From assembly GCF_014873765.1 (NCBI RefSeq), contig NZ_JADBGG010000022.1, positions 16,743 to 80,742 of the forward strand: DNA of 64,000 nucleotides. The letters run 5' to 3'. The notes under the pieces were generated by a model that made no database searches, was not told where the DNA came from, and worked only from the letters and a program-made list of their open reading frames with translations. A program made the position numbers and the translations under genes. This document shows, piece by piece, positions 1 through 11,459 of the stretch (position 1 is the stretch's first letter; every line of letters starts with the position of its first letter). The stretch is from Desulfomicrobium macestii. GTDB taxonomy: Bacteria; Desulfobacterota; Desulfovibrionia; Desulfovibrionales; Desulfomicrobiaceae.

Positions 1-1
1 T

Positions 2-553
2 TCTGCTGCACTTTTGTATAATCTGGGCGTTTCCCTGGTTGCTGACCGGAACCTGACTGAAGCGAAAAAAGCATTTGAAGAAGTGCTGGCGCTGGAGCCG
101 AACATAGCGGAAGCTTATGTGCAGCTTGGTGGATTGGCAATGCACGAGGGTAATCTGGATGAATGTCTCAAGATGAACAAAAAAGCTGCCGAAGTACGGC
201 CGCGCTTTGCTGTTCCGTGGGGAAATATCGGATTTGTGCACATGCAGCAGCAAAATCCGGACAAGGCTGTGAAGGCGCTTAAAAAGGCATTGAGCTTTGA
301 TCCGCAATTCATCCAGGCTCATACTACTCTTGGCAGTGCCTATCTTGCTCTAGGAGATCCGGACGGATGCATCATGCAATGCTCAAAAGCGCTCGAAATT
401 GAACCGATGTTTGGCCCTGCATACAATAACATCGGTCTTGCGTATCTTGACAAGGGCGAACCCAAGAAGGCCATCATGTATTTTGACAAGGCTCTAGAAA
501 CCGGATTTGAGGTTGAAGCTCAAGTGCTTGAAGAAATCAAGCAGTACCGTTAA
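2..553 (+). CDS. TPR-repeat protein, 5' end outside window
   Basis: The frame is open to the left edge (codons begin at base 2), so the first visible codons are internal and the TTG at 14 need not be the start. About 183 codons remain. They hold consecutive 34-residue tetratricopeptide repeats with the usual W/L-G-Y-A-F-A-P spacing, for example GNIGFVHMQQQNPDKAVKAL and NNIGLAYLDKGEPKKAIMYF. TPR arrays are protein-protein interaction scaffolds, and the partner cannot be told. It lies directly upstream of dsrA on the same strand, but 179 bases of untranslated DNA separate them, so it is probably a separate unit. No catalytic domain is seen in the visible part. Confidence 0.85.
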   Translation, partial: SAALLYNLGVSLVADRNLTEAKKAFEEVLALEPNIAEAYVQLGGLAMHEGNLDECLKMNKKAAEVRPRFAVPWGNIGFVHMQQQNPDKAVKALKKALSFDPQFIQAHTTLGSAYLALGDPDGCIMQCSKALEIEPMFGPAYNNIGLAYLDKGEPKKAIMYFDKALETGFEVEAQVLEEIKQYR

Positions 554-732
554 GCCAAGCCCAGACTGGGTTGAGCGAAATACAGGTTGACAAAACGGCG
601 GCATTGTACGAAGATTCACGAGCATCAATTTTTCAGAACTAGCTGAAATTGTTAAGAGGTTGAGGGTCGCGCAGTAGTTTAATACCAGCGCGATGACTGT
701 GCACGGTCTAATCTTTTTAAGGAGGATGTGTA

Positions 733-2046
733 ATGGCTAAACATGCGACCCCGTTGCTGGATCAGCTTCAGAGCGGTCCGTGGCCGAGTTTTGTGGCGGA
801 CATCAAGGAGGAAGCCGAGAGACGTCATAAAAACGTGAATAACGTGGAATACCAGATTCCTGTTGACGTTTGCGATGACCTTCTCGGAATCCTGGAACTG
901 TCCTATAAGGACGGCACCACTCACTGGAAGCACGGCGGAATCGTCGGTGTTTTCGGTTATGGCGGCGGCGTAATCGGTCGTTATTGTGACCAGCCCCAGA
1001 TGTTCCCCGGCGTTGCTCATTTTCATACCATTCGTGTCGCTCAGCCTGCGGGCATGTACTACACGACTGATTTCCTGAAGCAGCTCTGCGACCTGTGGGA
1101 CATGCGTGGCTCCGGTTTGACCAATATGCATGGCGCCACCGGCGACATCGTGTTGCTGGGAACGACCACTCCTCAGCTGGAAGAATTCTACTTTGAGCTG
1201 ACCCACAAGATGAACAACGACTTGGGTGGTTCCGGTTCCAACCTGCGTACCCCCGCTTCCTGTCTTGGTGACTCCCGTTGCGAATGGGCTTGTTACGACG
1301 CTCAGGAACTGTGCTACCAGATGACTCAGGAATACCAGGACGAACTGCATCGCCCTGCTTTCCCCTACAAGTTCAAATTCAAGTTTGATGGTTGCCCGAA
1401 TGGTTGTGTGGCTTCCATCGCTCGTTCCGACATGTCCTTCATCGGCACATGGCGCGACGACATCCGCATCGACCAGGAAGCTGTCGCCGCTTATGTCGGT
1501 GGCGAAATTCAGCCCAACGGCGGCGCGCATTCCGGTAAGGACTGGGGAGCCTTTGACATCCAGAAGGAAGTCATCGACCTGTGTCCCACCGAATGCATGT
1601 GGATGGAAGATGGCAAGCTGCAGATCAACAACCGCGAATGTACCCGTTGCATGCACTGTCTGAACGTCATGCCCCGCGCACTGCGCATCGGTAATGACCG
1701 CGGTCTTTCCATCCTGGTCGGCGCCAAGGCTCCGATTCTCGATGGCGCCCAGATGGGTTCCCTGCTCGTGCCCTTCATCAAGGTCGAAGATCCCTACGAC
1801 GAGATCAAGGAAATCATCGAAGGTATCTGGGAATGGTGGATGGAAGAAGGCAAGAACCGTGAGCGTCTTGGTGAGCTCATCAAGCGTCAGGGCCTGGCCA
1901 AGGCCATCGCCGCTGTCGGCCTGACTCCTGTGCCCCAGCATGTTATGGAACCCCGTCACAACCCGTACATCTTCTGGAAGGAAGAGGACGTTGAAGGCGG
2001 CTGGGATCGCGACATCGCGGATTACCGTAAACACCATCAGAGATAA
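733..2046 (+). CDS. dsrA: Dissimilatory sulfite reductase alpha subunit
   Basis: Alpha subunit of the cytoplasmic DsrAB siroheme sulfite reductase, which reduces sulfite in the last step of sulfate respiration (with DsrC as co-substrate). It is 437 residues, the normal length. The siroheme-[4Fe-4S] cysteines are visible as C177/C183 (SCLGDSRC) and C221/C225 (GCPNGC). A ferredoxin insert follows with C284, C288, C303, C306 and C309. The ATG is preceded by a strong AAGGAGG eight bases upstream. It is followed by dsrB after only 14 bases, so they are co-translated. A TTGACA at 587-592 lies in the leader without a convincing -10, so the promoter is not settled. Confidence 0.99.
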   Translation: MAKHATPLLDQLQSGPWPSFVADIKEEAERRHKNVNNVEYQIPVDVCDDLLGILELSYKDGTTHWKHGGIVGVFGYGGGVIGRYCDQPQMFPGVAHFHTIRVAQPAGMYYTTDFLKQLCDLWDMRGSGLTNMHGATGDIVLLGTTTPQLEEFYFELTHKMNNDLGGSGSNLRTPASCLGDSRCEWACYDAQELCYQMTQEYQDELHRPAFPYKFKFKFDGCPNGCVASIARSDMSFIGTWRDDIRIDQEAVAAYVGGEIQPNGGAHSGKDWGAFDIQKEVIDLCPTECMWMEDGKLQINNRECTRCMHCLNVMPRALRIGNDRGLSILVGAKAPILDGAQMGSLLVPFIKVEDPYDEIKEIIEGIWEWWMEEGKNRERLGELIKRQGLAKAIAAVGLTPVPQHVMEPRHNPYIFWKEEDVEGGWDRDIADYRKHHQR

Positions 2047-2060
2047 GAAGGGGGTTGAAA

Positions 2061-3221
2061 ATGGCTTTTGTTTCTTCCGGATACAATCCCGAAAAACCAA
2101 TGGAAAACAGGATTTCGGACATCGGCCCCCGCCATGCTTCCGACTTCTTTCCTCCGGTCATTGCCAAGAACAAAGGGCAGTGGCTGTGGCATGAAATCTG
2201 TGAACCCGGCATCCTGATGCACAAGGCCGAGAGCGGCGACGAGGTCTACACTGTTCGTTGCGGCGGCGCTCGCCTGATGTCCATCGGTCACATTCGCGAA
2301 ATCTGCGAAATCGCCGACAAGTTCTGCGGTGGGCATCTGCGCTTCACCACTCGTAACAACATTGAGTTCATGGTCACCACTCTTGATGAAGCCAAGAAGC
2401 TCAAAGAATACTTGAACGCCCAGAAGTTCGACGGTGGCAGCTTCAAGTTCCCCGTTGGCGGCACCGGCGCCGGCATCACCAATATCGTCCACACCCAGGG
2501 CTGGGTCCATTGCCACACCCCTGCAACGGACGCTTCCGGTACGGTCAAGGTCGTTCTGGATGAACTCTTCGAAGAGTTCGGTCAGATGCGCATGCCTGCC
2601 CAGGTCCGCATCTCCATGGCTTGCTGTCTGAACATGTGCGGCGCCGTACACTGCTCCGACATCGCAATCCTTGGTTATCACCGCAAGCCTCCGGTCATCG
2701 ACCACGAGTGGCTGGACAACCTGTGCGAAATTCCGTTGGCCGTTGCCGCCTGCCCCGTAGGCGCCATCCGTCCGACCAAGAAGGAAATCGTCACTGAAAA
2801 GGGCGAGACCAAGACCGTGAACACCGTTGCCATCAAGAACGAGCGTTGCATGTTCTGCGGTAACTGCTACACCATGTGTCCGTCCCTGCCCCTGTCCGAC
2901 CAGACTGGTGACGGCCTCGTCATCATGGCTGGCGGCAAGGTTTCCAACCGCATCAGCAATCCCAAGTTCTCCAAGGTCGTCGTGGCCTTCATCCCCAACG
3001 AACCGCCTCGCTGGCCCAAGCTGGCCAAGACCATCCGCCAGATCGTCGAAGCTTACGCTGCCGACGCCCGCAAGTATGAGCGTGTTGGTGACTGGGCAGA
3101 GCGCATTGGTTGGGAGCGTTTCTTCGAGAAGTGCGGGCTGGATTTCTCCGAGCACATGATTGATGACTTCCGTGATCCTGCATACTACACTTGGCGCCAG
3201 ACCACGAACTTCAAGTTCTAA
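2061..3221 (+). CDS. dsrB: Dissimilatory sulfite reductase beta subunit
   Basis: Beta subunit of DsrAB, 386 residues. I chose the ATG at 2061 because the N-terminus then reads [13 protein letters not shown], as in known DsrB, and the AGAAGGGGG Shine-Dalgarno at 2047-2054 is correctly spaced; the upstream in-frame TTG at 2055 overlaps that site. The siroheme/cluster cysteines are C151, C188, C189 and C193 (ACCLNMC). A ferredoxin domain follows with [12 protein letters not shown]. The C-terminus [12 protein letters not shown] is typical of the family. This subunit carries the catalytically active siroheme in studied DsrAB enzymes. It is in one transcript with dsrA, and dsrD follows after a hairpin. 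Confidence 0.99.
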   Translation: MAFVSSGYNPEKPMENRISDIGPRHASDFFPPVIAKNKGQWLWHEICEPGILMHKAESGDEVYTVRCGGARLMSIGHIREICEIADKFCGGHLRFTTRNNIEFMVTTLDEAKKLKEYLNAQKFDGGSFKFPVGGTGAGITNIVHTQGWVHCHTPATDASGTVKVVLDELFEEFGQMRMPAQVRISMACCLNMCGAVHCSDIAILGYHRKPPVIDHEWLDNLCEIPLAVAACPVGAIRPTKKEIVTEKGETKTVNTVAIKNERCMFCGNCYTMCPSLPLSDQTGDGLVIMAGGKVSNRISNPKFSKVVVAFIPNEPPRWPKLAKTIRQIVEAYAADARKYERVGDWAERIGWERFFEKCGLDFSEHMIDDFRDPAYYTWRQTTNFKF

Positions 3222-3247
3222 ACTGGTCGCTGAGAACCGACAACCTA

Positions 3248-3271
3248 TAGGGCCGACGCAAGTCGGCCCTA
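3248..3271 (+). promoter_or_regulatory. Hairpin with GCAA tetraloop between dsrB and dsrD
   Basis: A perfect 10-bp stem (TAGGGCCGAC / GTCGGCCCTA) closed by a GNRA-type GCAA loop sits 26 bases after the dsrB stop. No T-run follows (the next bases are AACCATAAG), so it is not a classical intrinsic terminator. It may be an mRNA 3'-end stabiliser or processing element that lets dsrAB accumulate above dsrD. That role is inference. Confidence 0.7.
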
Positions 3272-3290
3272 AACCATAAGAGAGGCGAGC

Positions 3291-3527
3291 ATGGCAGATC
3301 CTAAAGAGATCGTGTTGGAGTTCATCCAGTCCAAGTCCAAGCAGAAATCGAAGTTTTACTTCAATGACTTGGCCGCTCTTTTTCCCGATATGAAGATGCG
3401 CGAAGCCAAAAAAGTAATCAACCAGCTTGTGTCTGAAGGTGTTCTTGAATACTGGTCCAGCGGCAGCACCACCATGTACGGTGTTCCCGGCGCTGGAAAG
3501 CAGGCACACACAGAAGGCGAAGATTAA
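3291..3527 (+). CDS. dsrD: Dissimilatory sulfite reductase-associated protein DsrD
   Basis: A 78-residue winged-helix protein (residues about 5-65: VLEFIQSKSKQKSKFYFNDL, then helix-turn-helix and a beta wing near YWSSGSTTMYG). DsrD is conserved beside dsrAB in sulfate reducers. It was long regarded as a possible DNA-binding regulator, and more recent work describes it as an activator of DsrAB turnover. The Shine-Dalgarno GAGAGGCG lies just before the ATG. It is separated from dsrB by a stable hairpin and followed nine bases later by cbiA, so it belongs to the same operon. Confidence 0.97.
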   Translation: MADPKEIVLEFIQSKSKQKSKFYFNDLAALFPDMKMREAKKVINQLVSEGVLEYWSSGSTTMYGVPGAGKQAHTEGED

Positions 3528-3536
3528 GATTTCCTG

Positions 3537-4961
3537 ATGCCTGCCTCTTCACTGACGTGTCCCCGGATACTTGTTGCCGGCCTTGGTGGCGGTTCCGGCA
3601 AGACTATCGTCAGCTTGGGGCTGGCTCGCGCCTTCACAGAACAAGGCCTGACAGTTCAGGCCTTCAAGAAGGGTCCAGATTATATTGATGCCAAGTGGCT
3701 AGGTTTAGCCAGTCGGAGCATCACAAGCAATCTGGATCCTTTTTTATTGTCTTCCGAAGTGCTTCGGAACCTTTTCTGGTCCAGGGCGCGGAGCTTTGAT
3801 CTGGCTCTGCTGGAAGGCAACCGGGGGCTCTATGACGGCAAGGATGTGCTCGGGTCCTGTTCATCCGCCGAACTTGCCAAATCTCTCAAATGTCCTGTCA
3901 TCATCGTGGCCGACTGCACCAAGGTGACGAGGACCATGGCCGCCATCATTCTTGGCCTGACCATGTTCGATCCCGAAGTGGATATCCGGGGCGTGATCCT
4001 GAACCGGACCGCCGGCGGCAGACATCAAAAGATTCTGCGCCAATCCATCGAGAAGTATACCGATGTGCAGGTTCTTGGTGTTCTGCCCAAGCTTTCGGAA
4101 AATCCCATCCCGGAACGGCACATGGGGCTCATCTCCGATGCCGAGTACAGCCGGGACCCCTTTTCAGAGCTTGCCGCATTTTTGCGCACCCATGCCGACC
4201 TTGATGCCTGTCTGAATATTGCCCGCCAAGCTCCTGCCGTCGAAATGGATCTGGCTCCGCTTTATCCAACTTCTCGAACAACCTCCCCTGTGCGCATCGG
4301 TGTCGCCCGCGATGCCGCGCTATGGTTTTATTATCAGGAAAATTTCGAGGCACTGCGCCATGCCGGAGCCGAATTGGTTGAATTCAGCCTTCTGACAGAC
4401 CACGAGATTCCCGCAGTCGATGCCGTTTACATGGGTGGTGGGTTTCCCGAGACGTTGGCGGAGGGTTTGACTCAAAACGCCTCCATGCGAAAGTCAGTGA
4501 GAGAGCGCGTCCTTGGCGGCATGCCGCTTTATGCCGAATGCGGCGGACTCATGTACTTGAGTCGGGAGCTTCACTACGAAGGCGTTTCCTACCCCATGGC
4601 TGATGTTTTCCCGCTGGACACCAAGGTTTTCAAAAAGCCGCAGGGGCACGGGTATACGAGCGCTCTCATAGCCTCTCCAAACCCGTTCTATCCTCTCCAG
4701 ACCCGTCTGACGGGACATGAATTTCACTATTCCCGCTGCGTCGATACCAGCGGCATAGATTCTTTTGTCTTTCAGATCGAACTCGGGCAGGGCATGGCCA
4801 AGGGGCATGATGGCGTCTTGCATCGAAATTGTCTGGCCGGCTATACGCACATGCATGCCTTGGGGAATCCGCTCTGGGCCGGGAATTTCGTTTCAGCCGC
4901 CAGGATTTACAGGGATTGCCGTAACGCCGGACGAGTGTGCCCTGATATCAGACTGAAATAG
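3537..4961 (+). CDS. cbiA: Cobyrinic acid a,c-diamide synthase (siroheme/corrinoid amidase)
   Basis: ATP- and glutamine-dependent amidase of the CobB/CbiA family, 474 residues. The N-terminal P-loop domain starts with AGLGGGSGKTIVSLGLA (residues about 14-30). The C-terminal class I glutamine amidotransferase domain carries the nucleophile in YAECGGLMYL and the YTHMH histidine near the end. The enzyme amidates the a and c side chains of cobyrinic acid. Its steady place behind dsrABD suggests that in sulfate reducers it also amidates siroheme for DsrAB. That second role is known from context rather than shown here. The ATG starts nine bases after the dsrD stop with only a weak ribosome site, so translation is probably coupled. 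Confidence 0.93.
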   Translation: MPASSLTCPRILVAGLGGGSGKTIVSLGLARAFTEQGLTVQAFKKGPDYIDAKWLGLASRSITSNLDPFLLSSEVLRNLFWSRARSFDLALLEGNRGLYDGKDVLGSCSSAELAKSLKCPVIIVADCTKVTRTMAAIILGLTMFDPEVDIRGVILNRTAGGRHQKILRQSIEKYTDVQVLGVLPKLSENPIPERHMGLISDAEYSRDPFSELAAFLRTHADLDACLNIARQAPAVEMDLAPLYPTSRTTSPVRIGVARDAALWFYYQENFEALRHAGAELVEFSLLTDHEIPAVDAVYMGGGFPETLAEGLTQNASMRKSVRERVLGGMPLYAECGGLMYLSRELHYEGVSYPMADVFPLDTKVFKKPQGHGYTSALIASPNPFYPLQTRLTGHEFHYSRCVDTSGIDSFVFQIELGQGMAKGHDGVLHRNCLAGYTHMHALGNPLWAGNFVSAARIYRDCRNAGRVCPDIRLK

Positions 4962-4966
4962 TCCCC

Positions 4967-4995
4967 TTGACGTTTCTAGTAATTGTTATTAATAA
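4967..4995 (+). promoter_or_regulatory. Candidate sigma-70 promoter for the 115-aa gene
   Basis: TTGACG at 4967-4972, a 17-base AT-rich spacer and TAATAA at 4990-4995 lie just after cbiA in otherwise GC-rich DNA. This would give the small downstream gene its own transcript in addition to read-through from the dsr operon. It is a pattern match only. Confidence 0.4.
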
Positions 4996-5023
4996 TTCAT
5001 CTCAAGAGAAACGGAGGTGAATT

Positions 5024-5371
5024 ATGGGACAGTTAAGAGCTTTCAAGGACCTGATAATCGATTGGGAAATGACCCCTGAAGATGCGGTCGCCATTTATCT
5101 GGAATGGGGAAACAACGGTTATCGCGGTGGCTACCAGTACGCAGTCAAGGGAAAGGAAGATCATTCTCACTACTTTGTCGTGAATACCTGGGATGATAAG
5201 CCGATAGTCACGCTTTTGTACCGCAACTCCGATGGAGCCGACGAACTGGCCGTGTTGCCGCTTCCTGAAAAACTGGCCGACAAGTTCATGAAGGGCGTGT
5301 ACAACCACAAGGGCATTTATCCCGTCAACGCTGATGTGAAGCAGTGGCTTGAGAGTGAACTCTACAACTAG
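5024..5371 (+). CDS. Small conserved protein of the dsr locus, function unknown
   Basis: A soluble 115-residue protein with a strong GGAGG ribosome site seven bases before the ATG. It is rich in Trp, Tyr and acidic residues (for example WEMTPEDAVAIYLEWGNNGY). It has no signal peptide, membrane segment or cysteine pair. I recall a small hypothetical gene in the same place, after the cobyrinate amidase, in other Desulfovibrionales, which suggests a link to sulfite reduction. No domain is recognised. It ends in a clear terminator and may have its own promoter. Confidence 0.85.
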   Translation: MGQLRAFKDLIIDWEMTPEDAVAIYLEWGNNGYRGGYQYAVKGKEDHSHYFVVNTWDDKPIVTLLYRNSDGADELAVLPLPEKLADKFMKGVYNHKGIYPVNADVKQWLESELYN

Positions 5372-5398
5372 CTACTGAAACCATCTCGCAAATATCCT

Positions 5399-5430
5399 CG
5401 AAAAGCCGGCAAGTCCGGCTTTTCGCTTTT
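5399..5430 (+). terminator. Intrinsic terminator of the dsr locus
   Basis: An 11-bp perfect stem (CGAAAAGCCGG / CCGGCTTTTCG) with a CAAGT loop is followed by CTTTT. It lies 27 bases after the stop of the 115-aa gene. Confidence 0.85.
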
Positions 5431-5438
5431 CCGGGGCA

Positions 5439-5466
5439 TTGACTGTTTTGGTCATGGGGCTATCAG
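5439..5466 (+). promoter_or_regulatory. Candidate promoter for the Cys-cluster gene
   Basis: TTGACT at 5439-5444, a 16-base spacer and TATCAG at 5461-5466 lie between the dsr terminator and the next start. The match is moderate and no other support is visible. Confidence 0.3.
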
Positions 5467-5542
5467 AATGAAGCAGGCGACGATGGGAGCTGGACGAGCA
5501 GTTTTTCGAGTGTTGACCTGATCTTAAGACCGTGGAGAGAAA

Positions 5543-6169
5543 ATGACGTTGAGTACATGTCGGCGATGCGGAACATGTTGTGAAAAGGGGGGGCCCGCTT
5601 TGCACGAGGCGGACAAGGGATTGCTTGAACACATTCCCATGAAGGATGTCGTGTGCCTGCGTCGTGGGGAGTTGGCTTTTGATCCACGGACACAGACCTT
5701 GCAGCCTTTGCCTTTGGAATTGATGAAGATTCGCGGCAAAGGCGCGGGCTGGGAATGCGTATATTTCCTGTCCCGGGAAAAGTCGTGCTCGGTGTACGAC
5801 CATAGGCCTCTTGAATGCAGGTCTCTTTTTTGTGCCGACACCGATGCGATCCACAAGGCCATGGCCGAACCGACTTTGTCCCGAGAAGACATAGTTGAAA
5901 ACGGATCGGGGCTTTGGTCCTGCATCGAAGAGCATGAAAGCAGTTTTTCCATGACGCAAGCCCTTCACCTGGCCAAGACTGAGCGAGACTCCGCGAACGC
6001 GATCTGTTCCGAACTCGACGGCCTGATCAGACGGGAGATCCATTTCAGGCGGGTTCTCGCCGAAAAGGTGGGGGCCGTGGACGAGGATTTATGGGCGTAT
6101 TTCGGACGTCCTCTTTGGCTTGCACTTTTACCGTTGAACCCCGAATTTTCGAGTTATGATCAAGTCTGA
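5543..6169 (+). CDS. YkgJ-family cysteine-cluster protein
   Basis: A 208-residue cytoplasmic protein of the Fe-S/zinc cluster family (UPF0153/YkgJ). The N-terminal CRRCGTCCEKGGPAL block (residues about 5-19) and a later pair of cysteines in SCSVYDHRPLECRSLFC form the typical metal-binding C-x2-C-x2-CC ... C ... C pattern. The biochemical role of the family is not established. It has its own short leader after the dsr terminator and is followed by the cbpA chaperone gene after about 80 bases that hold a promoter-like sequence, so it is probably monocistronic. Confidence 0.85.
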   Translation: MTLSTCRRCGTCCEKGGPALHEADKGLLEHIPMKDVVCLRRGELAFDPRTQTLQPLPLELMKIRGKGAGWECVYFLSREKSCSVYDHRPLECRSLFCADTDAIHKAMAEPTLSREDIVENGSGLWSCIEEHESSFSMTQALHLAKTERDSANAICSELDGLIRREIHFRRVLAEKVGAVDEDLWAYFGRPLWLALLPLNPEFSSYDQV

Positions 6170-6186
6170 AATTTTGTGTCAAATTG

Positions 6187-6214
6187 TTGACTTGACTCGG
6201 CTGGGTATTATCTA
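6187..6214 (+). promoter_or_regulatory. Candidate promoter for the cbpA-cbpM-clpB operon
   Basis: TTGACT (6187-6192), a 16-base spacer and TATCTA (6209-6214) precede cbpA. A heat-shock sigma factor would be expected for these genes. No CIRCE palindrome and no clear sigma-32 box are seen, so the class of promoter is open. Confidence 0.35.
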
Positions 6215-6250
6215 TTCGCGTACATTACGAGCATAAGGAGTGGTACTGCT

Positions 6251-7207
6251 TTGGAATATAAAGATTATTACAATCTGCTCGGAGTGGCCAAGGGTGCAAG
6301 CCAGGAAGAGATAAGCAAGGCTTTCAAGAAGCTTGCCCGCAAATATCATCCCGACTTGAACCCGAGCGATCCTGCCGCCGAAGGCAAGTTCAAGGAAATC
6401 AACGAAGCCTACGAAGTCTTGAAGGATCCGGAAAAGCGAAAGCTTTACGATTCACTGGGACCAAACTGGAAGGAAGGGCAGAATTTTCAGCCGCCTCCGG
6501 GATATGAGAATTTCCAGTTTCGTTCCGGCGGATTCGGCGGAGAGGGTTTCAGCGATTTTTTTGAAACGATTTTTGGTCAGGCCGGAGGTTTTGGCCAGTC
6601 CGGAGGCTTCGGGAGTCGCTTTGGCGGTGATCCTTTCGGGCGCTCCATGCGCAGCAAGGGCCGCGACGCTGAGGTGCGCCTGACCCTGAGCATGGAAGAA
6701 GCCTATCGCGGCGGTCTCAAGACCATCACCCTGCAGGAGCAGGTCCGCGGCGCCGACGGCATGCCGCACCTGCAGTCCAAGACCCTGGAGGTCAACATCC
6801 CGGCGGGTGTGAAGGATGGCGCCAAGATCCGCCTCTCCGGCCAGGGTTCTCCGGGATCAGGCGGCGGCCCGGCAGGCGACCTGTTGTTGCAAGTCTCCAT
6901 AGCCGAGCATCCCTTGTTTCGCCTCGAAGGCGTGAACGTGATCCATGATCTGCGTCTGGCGCCCTGGGAGGCCGTGCTTGGCTGCTCGGTACGCATCCCA
7001 ACCCTGGACGGCCCTGTGGACATGAACATTCCGGCGGGCCTGAGCAGCGGTCAGAAGTTACGTTTGGCCGGCAAGGGGCTTGGCAAGGGCGCGAGTCAGG
7101 GAGACCAGTTCGTGCGCATAGTCATCCGGTCGCCCAAGTCCTTGACGGATCGGGAGCGTGAACTCTGGGACGAACTGTCCGCAATATCCACATTTCAGGC
7201 CAGGTAG
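6251..7207 (+). CDS. cbpA: Curved DNA-binding protein / DnaJ-type co-chaperone
   Basis: A 318-residue J-domain protein without the DnaJ zinc fingers, hence the CbpA class. The J domain covers residues 1-68 with the catalytic HPD at 33-35 (KYHPDLNP). A Gly/Phe-rich linker follows (about 75-135, with repeats such as [15 protein letters not shown]). Two C-terminal beta-sandwich substrate-binding domains run from about 140 to 305. It stimulates the ATPase of DnaK. The start is TTG with AAGGAG eleven bases upstream, and no ATG fits the J domain. It is in an operon with cbpM (9 bases later) and clpB. Confidence 0.93.
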   Translation: MEYKDYYNLLGVAKGASQEEISKAFKKLARKYHPDLNPSDPAAEGKFKEINEAYEVLKDPEKRKLYDSLGPNWKEGQNFQPPPGYENFQFRSGGFGGEGFSDFFETIFGQAGGFGQSGGFGSRFGGDPFGRSMRSKGRDAEVRLTLSMEEAYRGGLKTITLQEQVRGADGMPHLQSKTLEVNIPAGVKDGAKIRLSGQGSPGSGGGPAGDLLLQVSIAEHPLFRLEGVNVIHDLRLAPWEAVLGCSVRIPTLDGPVDMNIPAGLSSGQKLRLAGKGLGKGASQGDQFVRIVIRSPKSLTDRERELWDELSAISTFQAR

Positions 7208-7216
7208 GAGCGGGGA

Positions 7217-7531
7217 ATGACACTTGTGCAGATTCACGAACATGGGCTTCCGGCGACTTCCGAACGCATTGGCACCAGGGAGTTTCTGGAACTGACCGGC
7301 CTCACCGAAGATACACTTTTGGAACTTGTACGCATGGATTGGATCGTGCCATCCACAACGGCCCAGCAGGAATTCCTGTTTGTGCGCATGGATGTGCTGC
7401 GTGGTCGAAAGTACAGGCGGCTATGTGCTGATTTTGAGCTGTGCCCTGTGGCGGGCATCATCATTGTCGATCTGCTGGAACGCATCGATCATTTGGAAGA
7501 GCGATTGCGCAATCTGTCAAATCGGATTTGA
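7217..7531 (+). CDS. cbpM: Chaperone modulator CbpM-like (MerR-like HTH)
   Basis: A 104-residue protein with an N-terminal MerR-like helix-turn-helix (about residues 20-70: [20 protein letters not shown]) and a C-terminal coiled coil ([17 protein letters not shown]). CbpM in enterobacteria binds the J domain of CbpA and blocks its activity. The place directly after a CbpA-type gene and the size support that role. It is followed by clpB with 25 bases between. Sequence identity to enterobacterial CbpM looks low, so the call rests on architecture and context. Confidence 0.8.
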   Translation: MTLVQIHEHGLPATSERIGTREFLELTGLTEDTLLELVRMDWIVPSTTAQQEFLFVRMDVLRGRKYRRLCADFELCPVAGIIIVDLLERIDHLEERLRNLSNRI

Positions 7532-7556
7532 CGACGCTGATAAAGGGAGGAATCTC

Positions 7557-10151
<2,595 letters not shown>

Positions 10152-10172
10152 ATACCGCGATCGGATCCGATC

Positions 10173-10213
10173 GGCCGGCTTCGGCAGACCATGCCGGGGC
10201 CGGCTTTTTTTTG
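10173..10213 (+). terminator. Intrinsic terminator after clpB
   Basis: A 13-bp stem, GCCGGCTTCGGCA paired with TGCCGGGGCCGGC (two G-U pairs), is followed by eight T residues, 20 bases after the clpB stop. Confidence 0.9.
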
Positions 10214-10379
10214 TGCTTCTGGCTTGAATTCAGGAACAATCCGGACGCAAGGCGTGGCTTCATTTCTGGACCTTGCGTCCGAAACGGATTAACTCGGCTT
10301 GCTTTGGCCCGCGAATGCGTATGACTCTTCCCTGCGCACCGCGCCGTGGACGCGGAAGCATATTTCAAGGAGCAACGGC

Positions 10380-11411
10380 ATGACAGCCAAGACCTGTCTC
10401 ATTCTCGACATCGGCAGCGGCACCCAGGATGTTCTCTTGTACCAGGAGGGCCTGGAACTGGAAAACTGCCCCAAGTTCATCCTGCCTTCGCCTGCCCGGA
10501 CCGTGGCGGCCCGCATCCGGGAACTGACCGCGCTCGGACGGGACATCTATCTTCATGGTCAGAACATGGGCGGCGGATTCTGGCGGGCGGTCAAGGCCCA
10601 TCAGGACGCGGGGCTCAAGGTCTTCGCGCATCCGGACGCGGCGCTGGCTCTGGGGGATGATCTGGATCAGGTGCGCGGGCATGGCATCGACATTACTTCG
10701 GTCCCGCCGCTTTCGGCATCCCAGGTGCTTCTGACGGATTTCGATCCCGGTTTCTGGCGCGGTCTGTTGCAGCACGCCGGTCTGCCCCAGCCCGACCTGG
10801 TCCTGGCCTGCGTCCAGGATCACGGCTTCCATCCCGGCAAGAGCAACCGCATTTCGCGTTTCGCATACTGGGAGCGCTTCATGAACGAGGACGGCGGCGA
10901 CCTGTCCCGCCTCCTTTATGCGGACCCGCCGGAAGAGATGACCCGCCTGCAGTGCCTGCGCCGCTCCATCGGCGTGGGACTCGTGGCCGATACGGGTTCC
11001 GCCGCCCTGCTCGGGGCCCTCTTCGATCCCGGAGTCGAACGCACGGCGAACACCGAAGGCGTGCTCGTGCTCAATGTCGGCAACAGCCACACCATCGCTT
11101 TTCTTGTGCTCGGGCGCCAAGTTCTGGGCGTTTATGAACATCATACCGGACACCTGGACGAGACCAAGCTGCTGGATCATCTGGCGCGGTTTCGGCGTGG
11201 GGAGCTTGATAACCAGGAAGTCTTCGATGACGGAGGCCATGGCTGCGTGACTGTCGCGGATCTGCCCGATGGCTTTCGGCGCATCGTGGTTCTCGGCCCC
11301 CGGCGCGCCTTGCTGGCCGACGCCAAAGTGGAATTCCTGGCTCCGGGCGGCGACATGATGCTGGCGGGGTGCTTCGGGCTCTTGAAAGGATGGCGGGAGG
11401 CGGGCTGGTAA
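10380..11411 (+). CDS. DUF1786 family protein (ASKHA-like ATPase fold)
   Basis: A 343-residue cytoplasmic protein. The start is the ATG at 10380 behind AAGGAGC. The open frame extends further upstream but without a ribosome site. The N-terminal LDIGSGTQDVLLY looks like a phosphate-1 loop of the actin/Hsp70/acetokinase superfamily, and LNVGNSHTIAFL near residue 225 could be the second phosphate loop. The family is annotated in Pfam as putative pyruvate formate-lyase activating enzyme (DUF1786), which is not supported by any radical-SAM CxxxCxxC motif here. The function is therefore unknown. It is transcribed towards the flavoprotein gene on the other strand. Confidence 0.85.
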   Translation: MTAKTCLILDIGSGTQDVLLYQEGLELENCPKFILPSPARTVAARIRELTALGRDIYLHGQNMGGGFWRAVKAHQDAGLKVFAHPDAALALGDDLDQVRGHGIDITSVPPLSASQVLLTDFDPGFWRGLLQHAGLPQPDLVLACVQDHGFHPGKSNRISRFAYWERFMNEDGGDLSRLLYADPPEEMTRLQCLRRSIGVGLVADTGSAALLGALFDPGVERTANTEGVLVLNVGNSHTIAFLVLGRQVLGVYEHHTGHLDETKLLDHLARFRRGELDNQEVFDDGGHGCVTVADLPDGFRRIVVLGPRRALLADAKVEFLAPGGDMMLAGCFGLLKGWREAGW

Positions 11412-11423
11412 TCCGGCCGTTCT

Positions 11424-11458
11424 GGCCCGCAAGCTCGGCCCATTGACGAGCGCGGGCC
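11424..11458. terminator. Hairpin between convergent genes
   Basis: GGCCCGC-aa-GCTC pairs with GAGC-GCGGGCC (11 bp with a two-base bulge) in the gap between two convergent genes. It could end transcription from both sides, but neither side has a good T-run. Confidence 0.4.
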
Positions 11459-11459
11459 C

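Noticed and set aside
3537..4961. Cobalamin riboswitch upstream of cbiA
   Set aside because: Only nine bases separate dsrD and cbiA, and no B12-box sequence is present in the dsr leader.
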